Assembly (NCBI GenBank): GCA_900762805.1 | Contig: CAAFHY010000201.1 | Coordinates: forward strand, 1 to 5,200 | Direction: 5' to 3' | DNA: 5,200 nt | DNA from: Oscillospiraceae bacterium | Lineage (GTDB): Bacteria > Bacillota > Clostridia > Oscillospirales > Ruminococcaceae | Shown: positions 1-5,200 of the stretch, piece by piece | How positions within the stretch are numbered: the first letter of the stretch is position 1 | Layout of the letters: each line of letters begins with the position of its first letter | Position numbers and translations under genes: made by a program | The notes under the pieces: model-generated | Told to the model about the DNA's origin: nothing | Database searches by the model: none | The model's input: the letters and a program-made list of their open reading frames with translations, nothing else

Positions 1-747
1 AAGCTGCTGCAGGCGGCCGATTTTGATATCGAGCGCGCTCAGCGCGGTATCATCTATATCGACGAGATCGATAAGATTACCCGCAAGAGCGAAAACCCCT
101 CTACCACGCGCGACGTGGGCGGAGAGGGCGTGCAGCAGGCACTTCTGAAAATTCTTGAAGGAACGGTCGCCAACGTACCCCGGCAGGGCGGCCGTAAACA
201 CCCCCAGCAGCAGTTCATCCAGATCGACACCACCAACATCCTTTTCATCTGCGGCGGAGCCTTTGACGGCATCGAGAAGATCATTGAAAAGCGGGTGGCG
301 TCGGGGTCGTTGGGCTTTGGGGCCTCACTCAAGCGTGCCGAGGCGGAGGACCGCACCGGCCTGCTCAAGGAGATCACCAACCACGATCTTGTCAAGTTCG
401 GGCTGATCCCTGAGCTGGTCGGCCGCATCCCTGTCGTAACGGCACTTGAGCCGCTTGACGAGGAGGCGCTCGTCCGCATTCTGGTGGAGCCGAAAAACGC
501 GCTTGTGAAGCAGTATCAGACGCTGCTGTCGATGGACGGTATCACACTGACCATCGAGCCGGAGGCACTGCATGCCATCGCCAAAAAGGCCATCGACCGA
601 AAGGGCGGCGCACGTTCGCTCCGCTCGGTGCTTGAACAGCTGCTCATCCCCATGATGTACGATGTGTCTTCACGAAACGATGTGAGCAAGGTCGTCATCA
701 CGGGCGAGAGCGTTGCGTCCGGCGCCCCGAAGCTGGTTCTGAAATAG
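1..747 (+). CDS. clpX: ATP-dependent Clp protease ATP-binding subunit ClpX, 3' part (5' end outside window)
   Basis: ClpX is the AAA+ hexameric unfoldase that threads tagged or native substrates into the ClpP peptidase in the cytoplasm. The frame is open from base 1 to TAG at 745-747, giving 248 codons. By alignment from memory with E. coli ClpX about 160 N-terminal residues are missing, so the zinc-binding domain, Walker A and the GYVG pore loop are not visible. Visible parts, in fragment numbering: Walker [10 protein letters not shown] at 17-25 (E22 is the hydrolytic Glu), the RKH pore loop at 65-67, the ClpP-docking loop as LGF at 104-106 where E. coli has IGF, the arginine finger R142 in LVGRIPV, and the sensor-2 Arg R205 in GGARSLRS. 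The C-terminus is short and plain (GAPKLVLK). A lon gene directly downstream matches the usual Firmicutes neighbourhood. HslU, the nearest paralogue, is excluded by the RKHPQQ and LGFGA segments. Identification is secure. Confidence 0.97.
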   Translation, partial: KLLQAADFDIERAQRGIIYIDEIDKITRKSENPSTTRDVGGEGVQQALLKILEGTVANVPRQGGRKHPQQQFIQIDTTNILFICGGAFDGIEKIIEKRVASGSLGFGASLKRAEAEDRTGLLKEITNHDLVKFGLIPELVGRIPVVTALEPLDEEALVRILVEPKNALVKQYQTLLSMDGITLTIEPEALHAIAKKAIDRKGGARSLRSVLEQLLIPMMYDVSSRNDVSKVVITGESVASGAPKLVLK

Positions 748-754
748 AAATGTG

Positions 755-786
755 TGGGGGCCGGCAGGCCCCCATTGTGTTATTCT
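755..786 (+). terminator. G+C-rich hairpin between clpX and lon, probable leaky terminator or processing site
   Basis: Bases 755-762 (TGGGGGCC) pair perfectly with 767-774 (GGCCCCCA) around a four-base GGCA loop. Seven of the eight pairs are G-C. The hairpin begins eight bases after the clpX stop. The bases that follow, TTGTGTTATTCT, are U-rich but interrupted, so this is a weaker intrinsic terminator than the stem alone suggests. I infer partial termination after clpX, or stabilisation of the clpX mRNA 3' end, which would let lon be expressed differently from clpX. No clear promoter for lon was found in the gap. Confidence 0.6.
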
Positions 787-794
787 ACATAGAT

Positions 795-800
795 AAAGGA
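795..800 (+). promoter_or_regulatory. Ribosome binding site of lon
   Basis: AAAGGA lies five bases before the GTG at 806. No ATG start is available before codon 17 of the frame. The first downstream Met falls in the VPMIAMRGLVLFP segment, which belongs to the conserved Lon N-domain, so the site decides for the GTG start. Confidence 0.75.
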
Positions 801-805
801 TTAAA

Positions 806-3229
806 GTGGTTACTAAAGTCAAATTGCAGGAACAATTCCAGAATCCCGTTCCGATGATTGCGATGCGGGGTCTGGTTCTGTTCCCCAAAACTGTGGCACA
901 GTTCGATGTCGGCCGTAAGAAGTCCATTGCGGCGGTCGAGTGGGCCGTCGAGCACGACAGCCCCGTTTTTCTGGTGACCCAGAATGATGTCACGGTCGAA
1001 AACCCCGAAAGCAGCGACCTTGGCCGGTATGGCGTCATCGCCTATGTGCGGCAGGTATTCAAGGTCAGCGACGATTATATCAAGGTGCTGGTCAACTGCC
1101 GCTCGCGTGCCCGTCTGCGTTCGGTCGATACTGACGGCGCGTTTTACACCTGCACGGTTGCGCGGGCTCCGATGCGCCATCTCCGCCCGGAGGACGCCGA
1201 GCGCGTTGATGCTCTGGTGCGCTCCATCCGCAGGCAGCTGGAAATCTATATCAGCTACTACCCCAAGCTGTCGCCTGAGGTAGCTGTCAAGGCCTTCAGT
1301 GTCGTCAGCAGCGAGGAGCTTCCCGATTTCCTGGCCGGAAATCTAATCTTCGGCTATTCGGATAAGCAGCAGATACTGGAATGCAACGACGCGCTCGAAA
1401 AGCTGGAGCGTTTTCTGACCATCATCACGCGGGAAAACACCGTGCTGGAGTTCGAGCGCGAGCTGAATGAAAAGGTCAAGGAGGATATCGACCGCCATCA
1501 GCGCGAGTATTTCCTGCGCGAGCAGATGCAGGCGATCAGCGATGAGCTTGGCATGGCGGAGGATGATACTGCCGCCGAGGCCGACGGCTATACAGCAAAG
1601 ATACGGGAGCTGCATCTTGAAGCCGACAGCGAGGAAAAGCTGCTCAAGGAGGCCGAGCGCCTCAGGAAGATGCAGTCGGGCAATCAGGAGGCCACTGTTA
1701 TCCGCAGTTATCTTGACTGCTGCCTTTCGCTGCCGTGGAATACGGCGACGGAGGATCGCTTTGATCTTGCCGCCGCCCGCAGAAAGCTTGACGCCGACCA
1801 CTATGGCCTGACCAAAATAAAGGACCGTATCATCGAAATGCTGGCCGTCCGCTCGGTGACCGAGGATATGGGCAGCCAGATCCTTTGCCTTGTCGGCCCG
1901 CCGGGTGTCGGCAAGACCTCGATCGTGCGCTCCATTGCCGACTGTATGGGGCGCAAATATGTCCGTGTAGCGCTGGGCGGGGTTCATGACGAGAGTGAGA
2001 TCCGCGGCCACCGCCGCACCTATATTGGCTCGATGCCCGGCCGTATTATGGCGGCGCTGACAACAGCCAAGAGCCGTAACCCTGTCATCCTGCTCGACGA
2101 GATCGACAAGATGGCTGCCGATTACCGCGGCGACCCGGCCTCGGCGCTGCTGGAGGCCCTTGACCCGGAGCAGAACTCCACCTTTACCGATCATTATGTC
2201 GATCTGCCTTTTGATCTTTCCAAGGCGCTGTTTATCACCACGGCCAACGATCCGGCCGGCATCCCGGCGGCGCTCTATGACCGTATGGAGATCTTGGAGC
2301 TTTCGAGCTATACCCGGCAGGAAAAATTCCAGATCGCCAAGCGCCACCTGCTGCCCAAGCAGATGGGCCGGCATATGCTGACGCGGAAGCAGCTCACGTT
2401 CCATGATAAGGCGCTCAGCCGCATCATCGATGAATATACCTCAGAGGCCGGTGTGCGGGAGCTGGAACGGCTGCTCGCCAAGGTCTGCCGCAAGGTGCTG
2501 ACCCGTATACAGTCGGGCGAGTGCGAGACCTTCGACCTCACACCCGACCATGTGCCGGAGCTGCTGGGCGTACCGCTCATCAAGCCGGCCGCTTTCAGCC
2601 GCATCGACCAGATCGGCGTCTGCAACGGCTTAGCCTGGACTGCTGTCGGCGGTGTGATCCTGCCGGTCGAGGTCGTTGTCGCCAAGGGCACCGGCAAGCT
2701 GGAGATCACCGGCAGCCTGGGCGATGTCATGAAGGAAAGTGCCCACCTTGCCATCACCAACGCCGTGCGTCTGTCCGGTGAGTTCGGCTATGCGCCCGAC
2801 TTTGTTCACACGATGGATATTCATATCCATGCACCGGAGGGCGCTGTCAAGAAGGACGGTCCGTCAGCCGGCGTCACGCTGACGACGGCGCTCGTCTCAG
2901 CTCTCTCCGGACGTGAGGTGCGCCACACCATTGCCATGACCGGCGAGATCACGCTGACCGGCGCTGTGCTGCCCATCGGCGGGCTGAAGGAAAAGCTGCT
3001 GGCCGCTGAAAAGGAGGGGATCCGAAGGGTCCTCATCCCGGCCGACAACCAGTGTGACCTTTCTGAGATAGACGAACACATTCTCAGGCGCCTGAAAATC
3101 GTGCCGGTCGCCGAGCTGCATGAGGTGCTTTCCCAGGCGCTGCTGCCGCCCAAGGCCGGCGGGCGCAAGCTGCTGTACCCGACAGCCGAGCCTTCCAAGG
3201 AGGCGGCTGCCTGCGCTATCAAGTCTTAA
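806..3229 (+). CDS. lon: ATP-dependent endopeptidase Lon (LonA type)
   Basis: Lon is a soluble homohexameric AAA+ serine protease that unfolds and degrades misfolded and some regulatory proteins. The product is 807 residues, slightly longer than E. coli Lon (784). The N-terminal substrate-binding domain spans about residues 15-205 and opens with the typical RGLVLFP. A charged helical, probably coiled-coil linker follows to about 310. The AAA+ module has Walker A GPPGVGKTS at 364-372, the pore-loop Tyr Y406 in RRTYIGSMPG, Walker B LLDEIDK at 429-435, arginine finger R493 and sensor-2 R551. The protease domain begins near 600. Catalytic Ser687 sits in KDGPSAG and Lys730 in GGLKEK, 43 residues apart as in E. 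coli. This is the LonA layout, with no membrane segment as LonB would have. The last 30 or so residues are a variable tail. The GTG start follows AAAGGA, and engB starts 26 bases after the TAA. Identification is secure. Confidence 0.98.
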   Translation: MVTKVKLQEQFQNPVPMIAMRGLVLFPKTVAQFDVGRKKSIAAVEWAVEHDSPVFLVTQNDVTVENPESSDLGRYGVIAYVRQVFKVSDDYIKVLVNCRSRARLRSVDTDGAFYTCTVARAPMRHLRPEDAERVDALVRSIRRQLEIYISYYPKLSPEVAVKAFSVVSSEELPDFLAGNLIFGYSDKQQILECNDALEKLERFLTIITRENTVLEFERELNEKVKEDIDRHQREYFLREQMQAISDELGMAEDDTAAEADGYTAKIRELHLEADSEEKLLKEAERLRKMQSGNQEATVIRSYLDCCLSLPWNTATEDRFDLAAARRKLDADHYGLTKIKDRIIEMLAVRSVTEDMGSQILCLVGPPGVGKTSIVRSIADCMGRKYVRVALGGVHDESEIRGHRRTYIGSMPGRIMAALTTAKSRNPVILLDEIDKMAADYRGDPASALLEALDPEQNSTFTDHYVDLPFDLSKALFITTANDPAGIPAALYDRMEILELSSYTRQEKFQIAKRHLLPKQMGRHMLTRKQLTFHDKALSRIIDEYTSEAGVRELERLLAKVCRKVLTRIQSGECETFDLTPDHVPELLGVPLIKPAAFSRIDQIGVCNGLAWTAVGGVILPVEVVVAKGTGKLEITGSLGDVMKESAHLAITNAVRLSGEFGYAPDFVHTMDIHIHAPEGAVKKDGPSAGVTLTTALVSALSGREVRHTIAMTGEITLTGAVLPIGGLKEKLLAAEKEGIRRVLIPADNQCDLSEIDEHILRRLKIVPVAELHEVLSQALLPPKAGGRKLLYPTAEPSKEAAACAIKS

Positions 3230-3241
3230 CAGCGGCTCAAG

Positions 3242-3249
3242 AAGGAGGA
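3242..3249 (+). promoter_or_regulatory. Strong Shine-Dalgarno site of engB
   Basis: AAGGAGGA is an almost complete match to the anti-Shine-Dalgarno sequence and stands six bases before the TTG at 3256. The next in-frame Met is residue 39, inside the Walker A region, so the TTG must be the start. A strong site may offset the weak start codon. Confidence 0.85.
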
Positions 3250-3255
3250 CTGAGC

Positions 3256-3870
3256 TTGAAATTCACAGCTGTGACCTTTTTGCGAAGCTATGGACTCGGT
3301 TCTCAGCTTCCCCCCTGTGACGGCGTTGAGGTCGTTTTCTGCGGCCGCTCCAACGTCGGAAAGTCAACGATGATCAACCGCCTGGCCGGCCGCCGGTCGC
3401 TGGCCCGCGTCAGCGCCACTCCCGGCAAAACGACTACCATCAACCAGTTCCGGCTCGGCGACGGAGTTTATCTGATGGATCTGCCCGGCTATGGCTACGC
3501 CAAGCGCCCGCAGGCAGAGATCAGGCGCTGGGCCGAGCTGCTGGAAGCCTATTTTACCACCGGGCGGCGCATTGCACTGTGTGTGCTGCTGCTCGATTGC
3601 CGACGGACGCCTTCAGCCGACGACATCACCATGCTGGAGTGCTTTCGTACCGCCGGGCTGCCCTTCATGATTGCCGTCACCAAGACCGACAAGCTCAACA
3701 AGACCGAGTTGGCCGCCAGTCTGACTGCCATCAAGGATATGGCAGCGCCATACGGCCCCTCTGCCGTCTGCTCCTTTTCCGAGCGCGGCGAGAGCTGTGT
3801 AGAAGAGCTGCGCGCGGCCATCAGTCAGGCTATTGAGGCATATTCGGGAGGAAACGAGCATGAAGCCTAA
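3256..3870 (+). CDS. engB: Ribosome biogenesis GTPase EngB (YsxC/YihA)
   Basis: EngB is a TrmE-Era-EngA-EngB-Septin family GTPase that binds the 50S subunit during late assembly; it is essential in many bacteria. The product is 204 residues, the normal size of this single-domain protein. The G motifs appear in order: G1 GRSNVGKST at 30-38, G2 within PGKTTTIN at 56-63 (T59-T61), G3 DLPGYGYA at 75-82, G4 TKTDK at 142-146, and a G5-like FSERGES at 174-180. The LPGYGYA sequence and the absence of a KH or second G domain separate it from Era and Der. The start is TTG, fixed by an eight-base Shine-Dalgarno site. The 3' end overlaps hslO by 11 bases. One oddity is seven cysteines (21, 29, 109, 115, 129, 172, 181), which seems many for so small a GTPase. 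Location directly after lon is the Firmicutes arrangement. Confidence 0.97.
   Translation: MKFTAVTFLRSYGLGSQLPPCDGVEVVFCGRSNVGKSTMINRLAGRRSLARVSATPGKTTTINQFRLGDGVYLMDLPGYGYAKRPQAEIRRWAELLEAYFTTGRRIALCVLLLDCRRTPSADDITMLECFRTAGLPFMIAVTKTDKLNKTELAASLTAIKDMAAPYGPSAVCSFSERGESCVEELRAAISQAIEAYSGGNEHEA
3846..3852 (+). promoter_or_regulatory. Ribosome binding site of hslO, inside engB
   Basis: GGGAGGA lies seven bases before the ATG at 3860, within the last codons of engB. The spacing supports this ATG over the in-frame TTG at 3833, which would add nine residues (MRHIREETS) that do not look like an Hsp33 N-terminus. Confidence 0.85.
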
Positions 3871-4744
3871 TCTTTTCCGCGCCATGTCGCGGGAGGGCGG
3901 CGTTTCGATGGTCGCCATTGATTCAACCGAAATTGTCGCCAAGGCGGCCGCCCTGCACGGCTGCTCGGCTACCGTTTCGGCGGCGCTTGGCCGCTCCTTG
4001 ACAGCGGCTTCTCTCATTGGGTGTACCCTCAAGGGCGAGGATGACAGCGTCACACTGCGCATTGACGGCAAGGGACCGGTCGGCGTCATTTTTGCTATTT
4101 CCGACAGCGCCGGCAACGTGCGCGGCTGCTGCTGGGATTATCAGGTCGAGCTGCCGCCCAAGGCTGACGGCAAGCTCGACGTCGGTGCCGCCGTCGGCCG
4201 TGACGGCACGCTGACGCTCATCCGCGACATCGGGCTGCGCGAACCGTATGTAGGCTCGTCGCAGCTGGTCAGCGGCGAGATCGCCGAGGATATTGCCCGC
4301 TACTTTGCGCTGAGCGAGCAGATCCCGACGGTCTGTGCGCTGGGTGTGCTTGTCAATGCCGACCGCAGTATTGCCGCGGCCGGCGGCTATATCGCACAGC
4401 TGCTGCCCGGTGCTGCCGAGGAGGAGATATCGGCGCTCGAAAACAGCATCGGCAATATCCCGTCCGTCACGCAGATGCTGGCCGGCGGTATGACGGTGCC
4501 CGACATTATTGGCCGTGTGCTGGGGCCGCTTTCACCTTCTATCGTGGAGCAGTCGTTTGCCGAGTACCGCTGCCGGTGCAGCCGCGATAAGACGCGCGGC
4601 ATACTGGCGAGTCTGCCCAAGAATGATCTGCGCGAGCTGATTGAAAGCGACGGCAGCGCAGATGTCCGCTGCAACTTCTGCGGCAGGGAGTATCATTTTG
4701 ACCGCGGTGAGCTGACGGCGCTTTTGGACGAGCAGGGGAGATAG
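3860..4744 (+). CDS. hslO: Redox-regulated molecular chaperone Hsp33 (HslO)
   Basis: Hsp33 is a cytoplasmic ATP-independent holdase. Oxidation of its zinc-bound cysteines releases zinc, unfolds the C-terminal switch and activates binding of unfolding proteins. The product is 294 residues, the normal length. The N-terminal core carries the family segments SAALGRSLTAASLIG (about 40-54), KGPVGVIFA (71-79) and REPYVGSSQLVSGEIAEDIA. The C-terminal switch has Cys238, Cys240, Cys271 and Cys274, a CxC-x30-CxxC zinc site, so the redox switch is complete. Five further cysteines occur (35, 55, 90, 91, 159); an adjacent pair at 90-91 is unusual enough to note. The ATG at 3860 is preferred because of its Shine-Dalgarno site, and it overlaps engB by 11 bases, which suggests translational coupling. 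It ends with TAG at 4742-4744, with no convincing intrinsic terminator after it. Confidence 0.97.
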   Translation: MKPNLFRAMSREGGVSMVAIDSTEIVAKAAALHGCSATVSAALGRSLTAASLIGCTLKGEDDSVTLRIDGKGPVGVIFAISDSAGNVRGCCWDYQVELPPKADGKLDVGAAVGRDGTLTLIRDIGLREPYVGSSQLVSGEIAEDIARYFALSEQIPTVCALGVLVNADRSIAAAGGYIAQLLPGAAEEEISALENSIGNIPSVTQMLAGGMTVPDIIGRVLGPLSPSIVEQSFAEYRCRCSRDKTRGILASLPKNDLRELIESDGSADVRCNFCGREYHFDRGELTALLDEQGR

Positions 4745-4958
4745 TCTTCTGCCCGAAAGAGTCTTTGACGGTCCGCCGCTGGCTTTGTATTCCTGCGGCT
4801 GCTTGTCCTATGACTGCGCTATGGGGACAGACAGCAATAGCTGTTTGGCTGCATGGCAGCAGCTTGATGTTCCTGACTTCTGGATATTTTATGCCGTGTC
4901 GATATGAGGGCTTTAAGGCGAGCAGGTGATGCCGGTTGTTTGTGCGCAACAAATGATT

Positions 4959-4983
4959 TGACTGGCTTGAGAAAAGCCGGTCA
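4959..4983. repeat. Ten-base-pair inverted repeat in the hslO-tRNA gap
   Basis: Bases 4959-4968 pair with 4974-4983 around a five-base GAGAA loop, with one G-U pair (4963 with 4979). It is the most stable-looking hairpin in the gap. The following + strand sequence (GGGCTGTTCG) lacks a U tract. Read on the - strand it is followed by AATCATTTGTTG, only mildly U-rich, and no - strand gene is seen that would need a terminator. Its role, if any, is unknown. Confidence 0.5.
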
Positions 4984-5022
4984 GGGCTGTTCGCGCCGCC
5001 TGCTTCGACTTTAGCCGGCTTT

Positions 5023-5040
5023 GCAGTCATACCCGACTGC
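5023..5040. repeat. Six-base-pair inverted repeat
   Basis: GCAGTC at 5023-5028 and GACTGC at 5035-5040 form a perfect six-pair stem with an ATACCC loop. No U tract follows. It is short enough to be a chance occurrence. Confidence 0.35.
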
Positions 5041-5058
5041 CTGACTTGCGCGGACATA

Positions 5059-5095
5059 AAAAAACAAAAAGAATATTTCTGAAAAGTTGTTTTTT
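5059..5095. repeat. A/T-rich inverted repeat upstream of the tRNA promoter, possible UP element
   Basis: AAAAAACAA at 5059-5067 is the exact reverse complement of TTGTTTTTT at 5087-5095. A smaller AGAA/TTCT hairpin (5070-5080) lies between them. The block ends four bases before the -35 box, so its right half occupies the position where A/T-rich UP elements contact the RNA polymerase alpha subunit. It could also act as a weak terminator, since the downstream arm ends in six T, but the stem has only one G-C pair in its outer part. Confidence 0.5.
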
Positions 5096-5099
5096 CCTG

Positions 5100-5128
5100 T
5101 TGACAAATCGGCTGCTTTGCGTTAAAAT
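5100..5128 (+). promoter_or_regulatory. Sigma-70/sigma-A type promoter for the tRNA gene or operon
   Basis: TTGACA at 5100-5105 is a perfect -35 box. After a 17-base spacer comes TAAAAT at 5123-5128, one mismatch from TATAAT. The predicted transcript start is near 5135, about 15 bases before the first base of the mature tRNA. The strong match and the A/T-rich upstream block are typical of stable RNA promoters, and the tRNA is probably the first gene of its own transcription unit. Confidence 0.85.
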
Positions 5129-5149
5129 AAGCAAGTGCCGTTCAGTGAC

Positions 5150-5200
5150 GGGAGCATAGCTCAGCTGGTTAGAGCGCCTGCTTCACACGCAGGAGGTCAC
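5150..5200 (+). tRNA. tRNA-Val, anticodon CAC (3' end outside window)
   Basis: The first 51 bases fold as a tRNA. The acceptor 5' strand is GGGAGCA (5150-5156), followed by T8 and A9. The D stem is GCTC/GAGC (5159-5162 with 5172-5175) around AGCTGGTTA. The anticodon stem is CCTGC/GCAGG (5177-5181 with 5189-5193) with loop TTCACAC, which gives the anticodon CAC at 5184-5186 and so valine codon GUG. The variable loop is AGGTC (5194-5198), and the T arm has just begun when the window ends. The GGGAGCATAGCTCAGCTGG start is typical of bacterial tRNA-Val. The 3' acceptor strand and CCA cannot be checked. Confidence 0.96.

Larger units (their letters stand above)
4745..5099. other. Intergenic stretch without a convincing gene; several small inverted repeats
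   Basis: This stretch of about 350 bases lies between hslO and the tRNA promoter. No frame in it resembles a known protein, and none of the standard structural RNAs (SRP RNA, RNase P RNA, tmRNA, 6S) could be recognised by their hallmark segments. Inverted repeats seen: ACAGC/GCTGT at 4831-4844, GCTGC/GCAGC at 4848-4860, TGACTGGCTT with AAGCCGGTCA at 4959-4983, and GCAGTC/GACTGC at 5023-5040. None is followed by a clean run of T on the + strand, so the transcription stop of the hslO operon is not resolved. Confidence 0.6.

Noticed and set aside
817..823. AGTCAAA, one half of a CtsR heat-shock repressor site, at the start of lon
   Set aside because: The second heptamer of the direct repeat is absent at the required spacing on either side, so a single seven-base match is not evidence. 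No CIRCE element was seen either.
1343..2404. Long open frame of 353 codons on the - strand inside lon
   Set aside because: It lies wholly opposite the conserved AAA+ region of lon, and its translation has no recognisable domain. G+C-rich codon use commonly keeps an antisense frame open.
3833..3859. Earlier in-frame TTG start for hslO
   Set aside because: It lacks a well-placed Shine-Dalgarno site, while the ATG at 3860 has GGGAGGA seven bases upstream and gives the family's normal N-terminus.
4757..4767. AAAG-AGT-CTTT hairpin just after hslO as a terminator
   Set aside because: The stem has four pairs, mostly A-T, and is followed by GACGG instead of a T tract.
4998..5006. GCCTGCTTC, identical to nine bases of the tRNA-Val anticodon arm at 5176-5184; possible tRNA remnant or attachment site
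   Set aside because: The match does not extend on either side, is not at a tRNA 3' end, and no integrase or other phage-like gene is present. Chance is sufficient.
4539..5057. Open frame of 172 codons on the - strand running from the gap into the end of hslO
   Set aside because: The translation is rich in Arg, Ser and Pro with no recognisable domain, half of it is antisense to the conserved zinc site of hslO, and I saw no convincing start signal.
1..5200. Search for a mobile element, CRISPR array, defence or biosynthetic system
   Set aside because: Every long frame on the + strand is a recognised housekeeping gene with intact motifs. There are no transposase, integrase or toxin genes and no regularly spaced repeats.

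Overview
This is ordinary chromosomal housekeeping sequence, G+C-rich by eye, and it reads as a bacterial protein quality-control locus followed by a tRNA gene. From left to right it holds the C-terminal part of clpX (5' end outside the window), a complete lon, a complete engB (ysxC/yihA), a complete hslO (Hsp33), about 400 bases without a convincing gene, and the first 51 bases of tRNA-Val (anticodon CAC), cut by the window end. All genes are on the + strand. The clpX-lon-engB order is the Bacillus/Clostridia arrangement. Strong AAGGAGGA-type Shine-Dalgarno sites, one GTG and one TTG start, and G+C-rich codon use together suggest a high-G+C member of the Clostridia, perhaps an Oscillospiraceae/Ruminococcaceae-type gut anaerobe. 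The taxon is inferred, not shown.

Layout: clpX ends at 747. A 58-base gap carries a strong G+C hairpin with a poor U tract, then the lon ribosome binding site and a GTG start at 806. Only 26 bases separate lon from the TTG start of engB, and the ATG of hslO lies inside the end of engB (11-base overlap). lon-engB-hslO therefore looks like one tightly packed transcription unit. clpX may read into it through the leaky-looking hairpin.

The genes fit together. ClpX is the ATP-dependent unfoldase that feeds ClpP. Lon is a self-contained ATP-dependent protease. EngB is a GTPase for late 50S subunit assembly. Hsp33 is a redox-switched holdase that protects unfolding proteins under oxidative stress. 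All catalytic and ligand motifs that fall inside the window are intact, and no frameshift or pseudogene was seen.

The stretch from 4745 to 5149 has several small inverted repeats, a 39-codon open frame with no ribosome binding site, an A/T-rich inverted repeat, and a near-consensus sigma-70/sigma-A promoter (TTGACA, 17-base spacer, TAAAAT) just upstream of the tRNA. I found no mobile element, CRISPR array, defence system or clearly undescribed system. The observations below are modest and mostly concern regulation.
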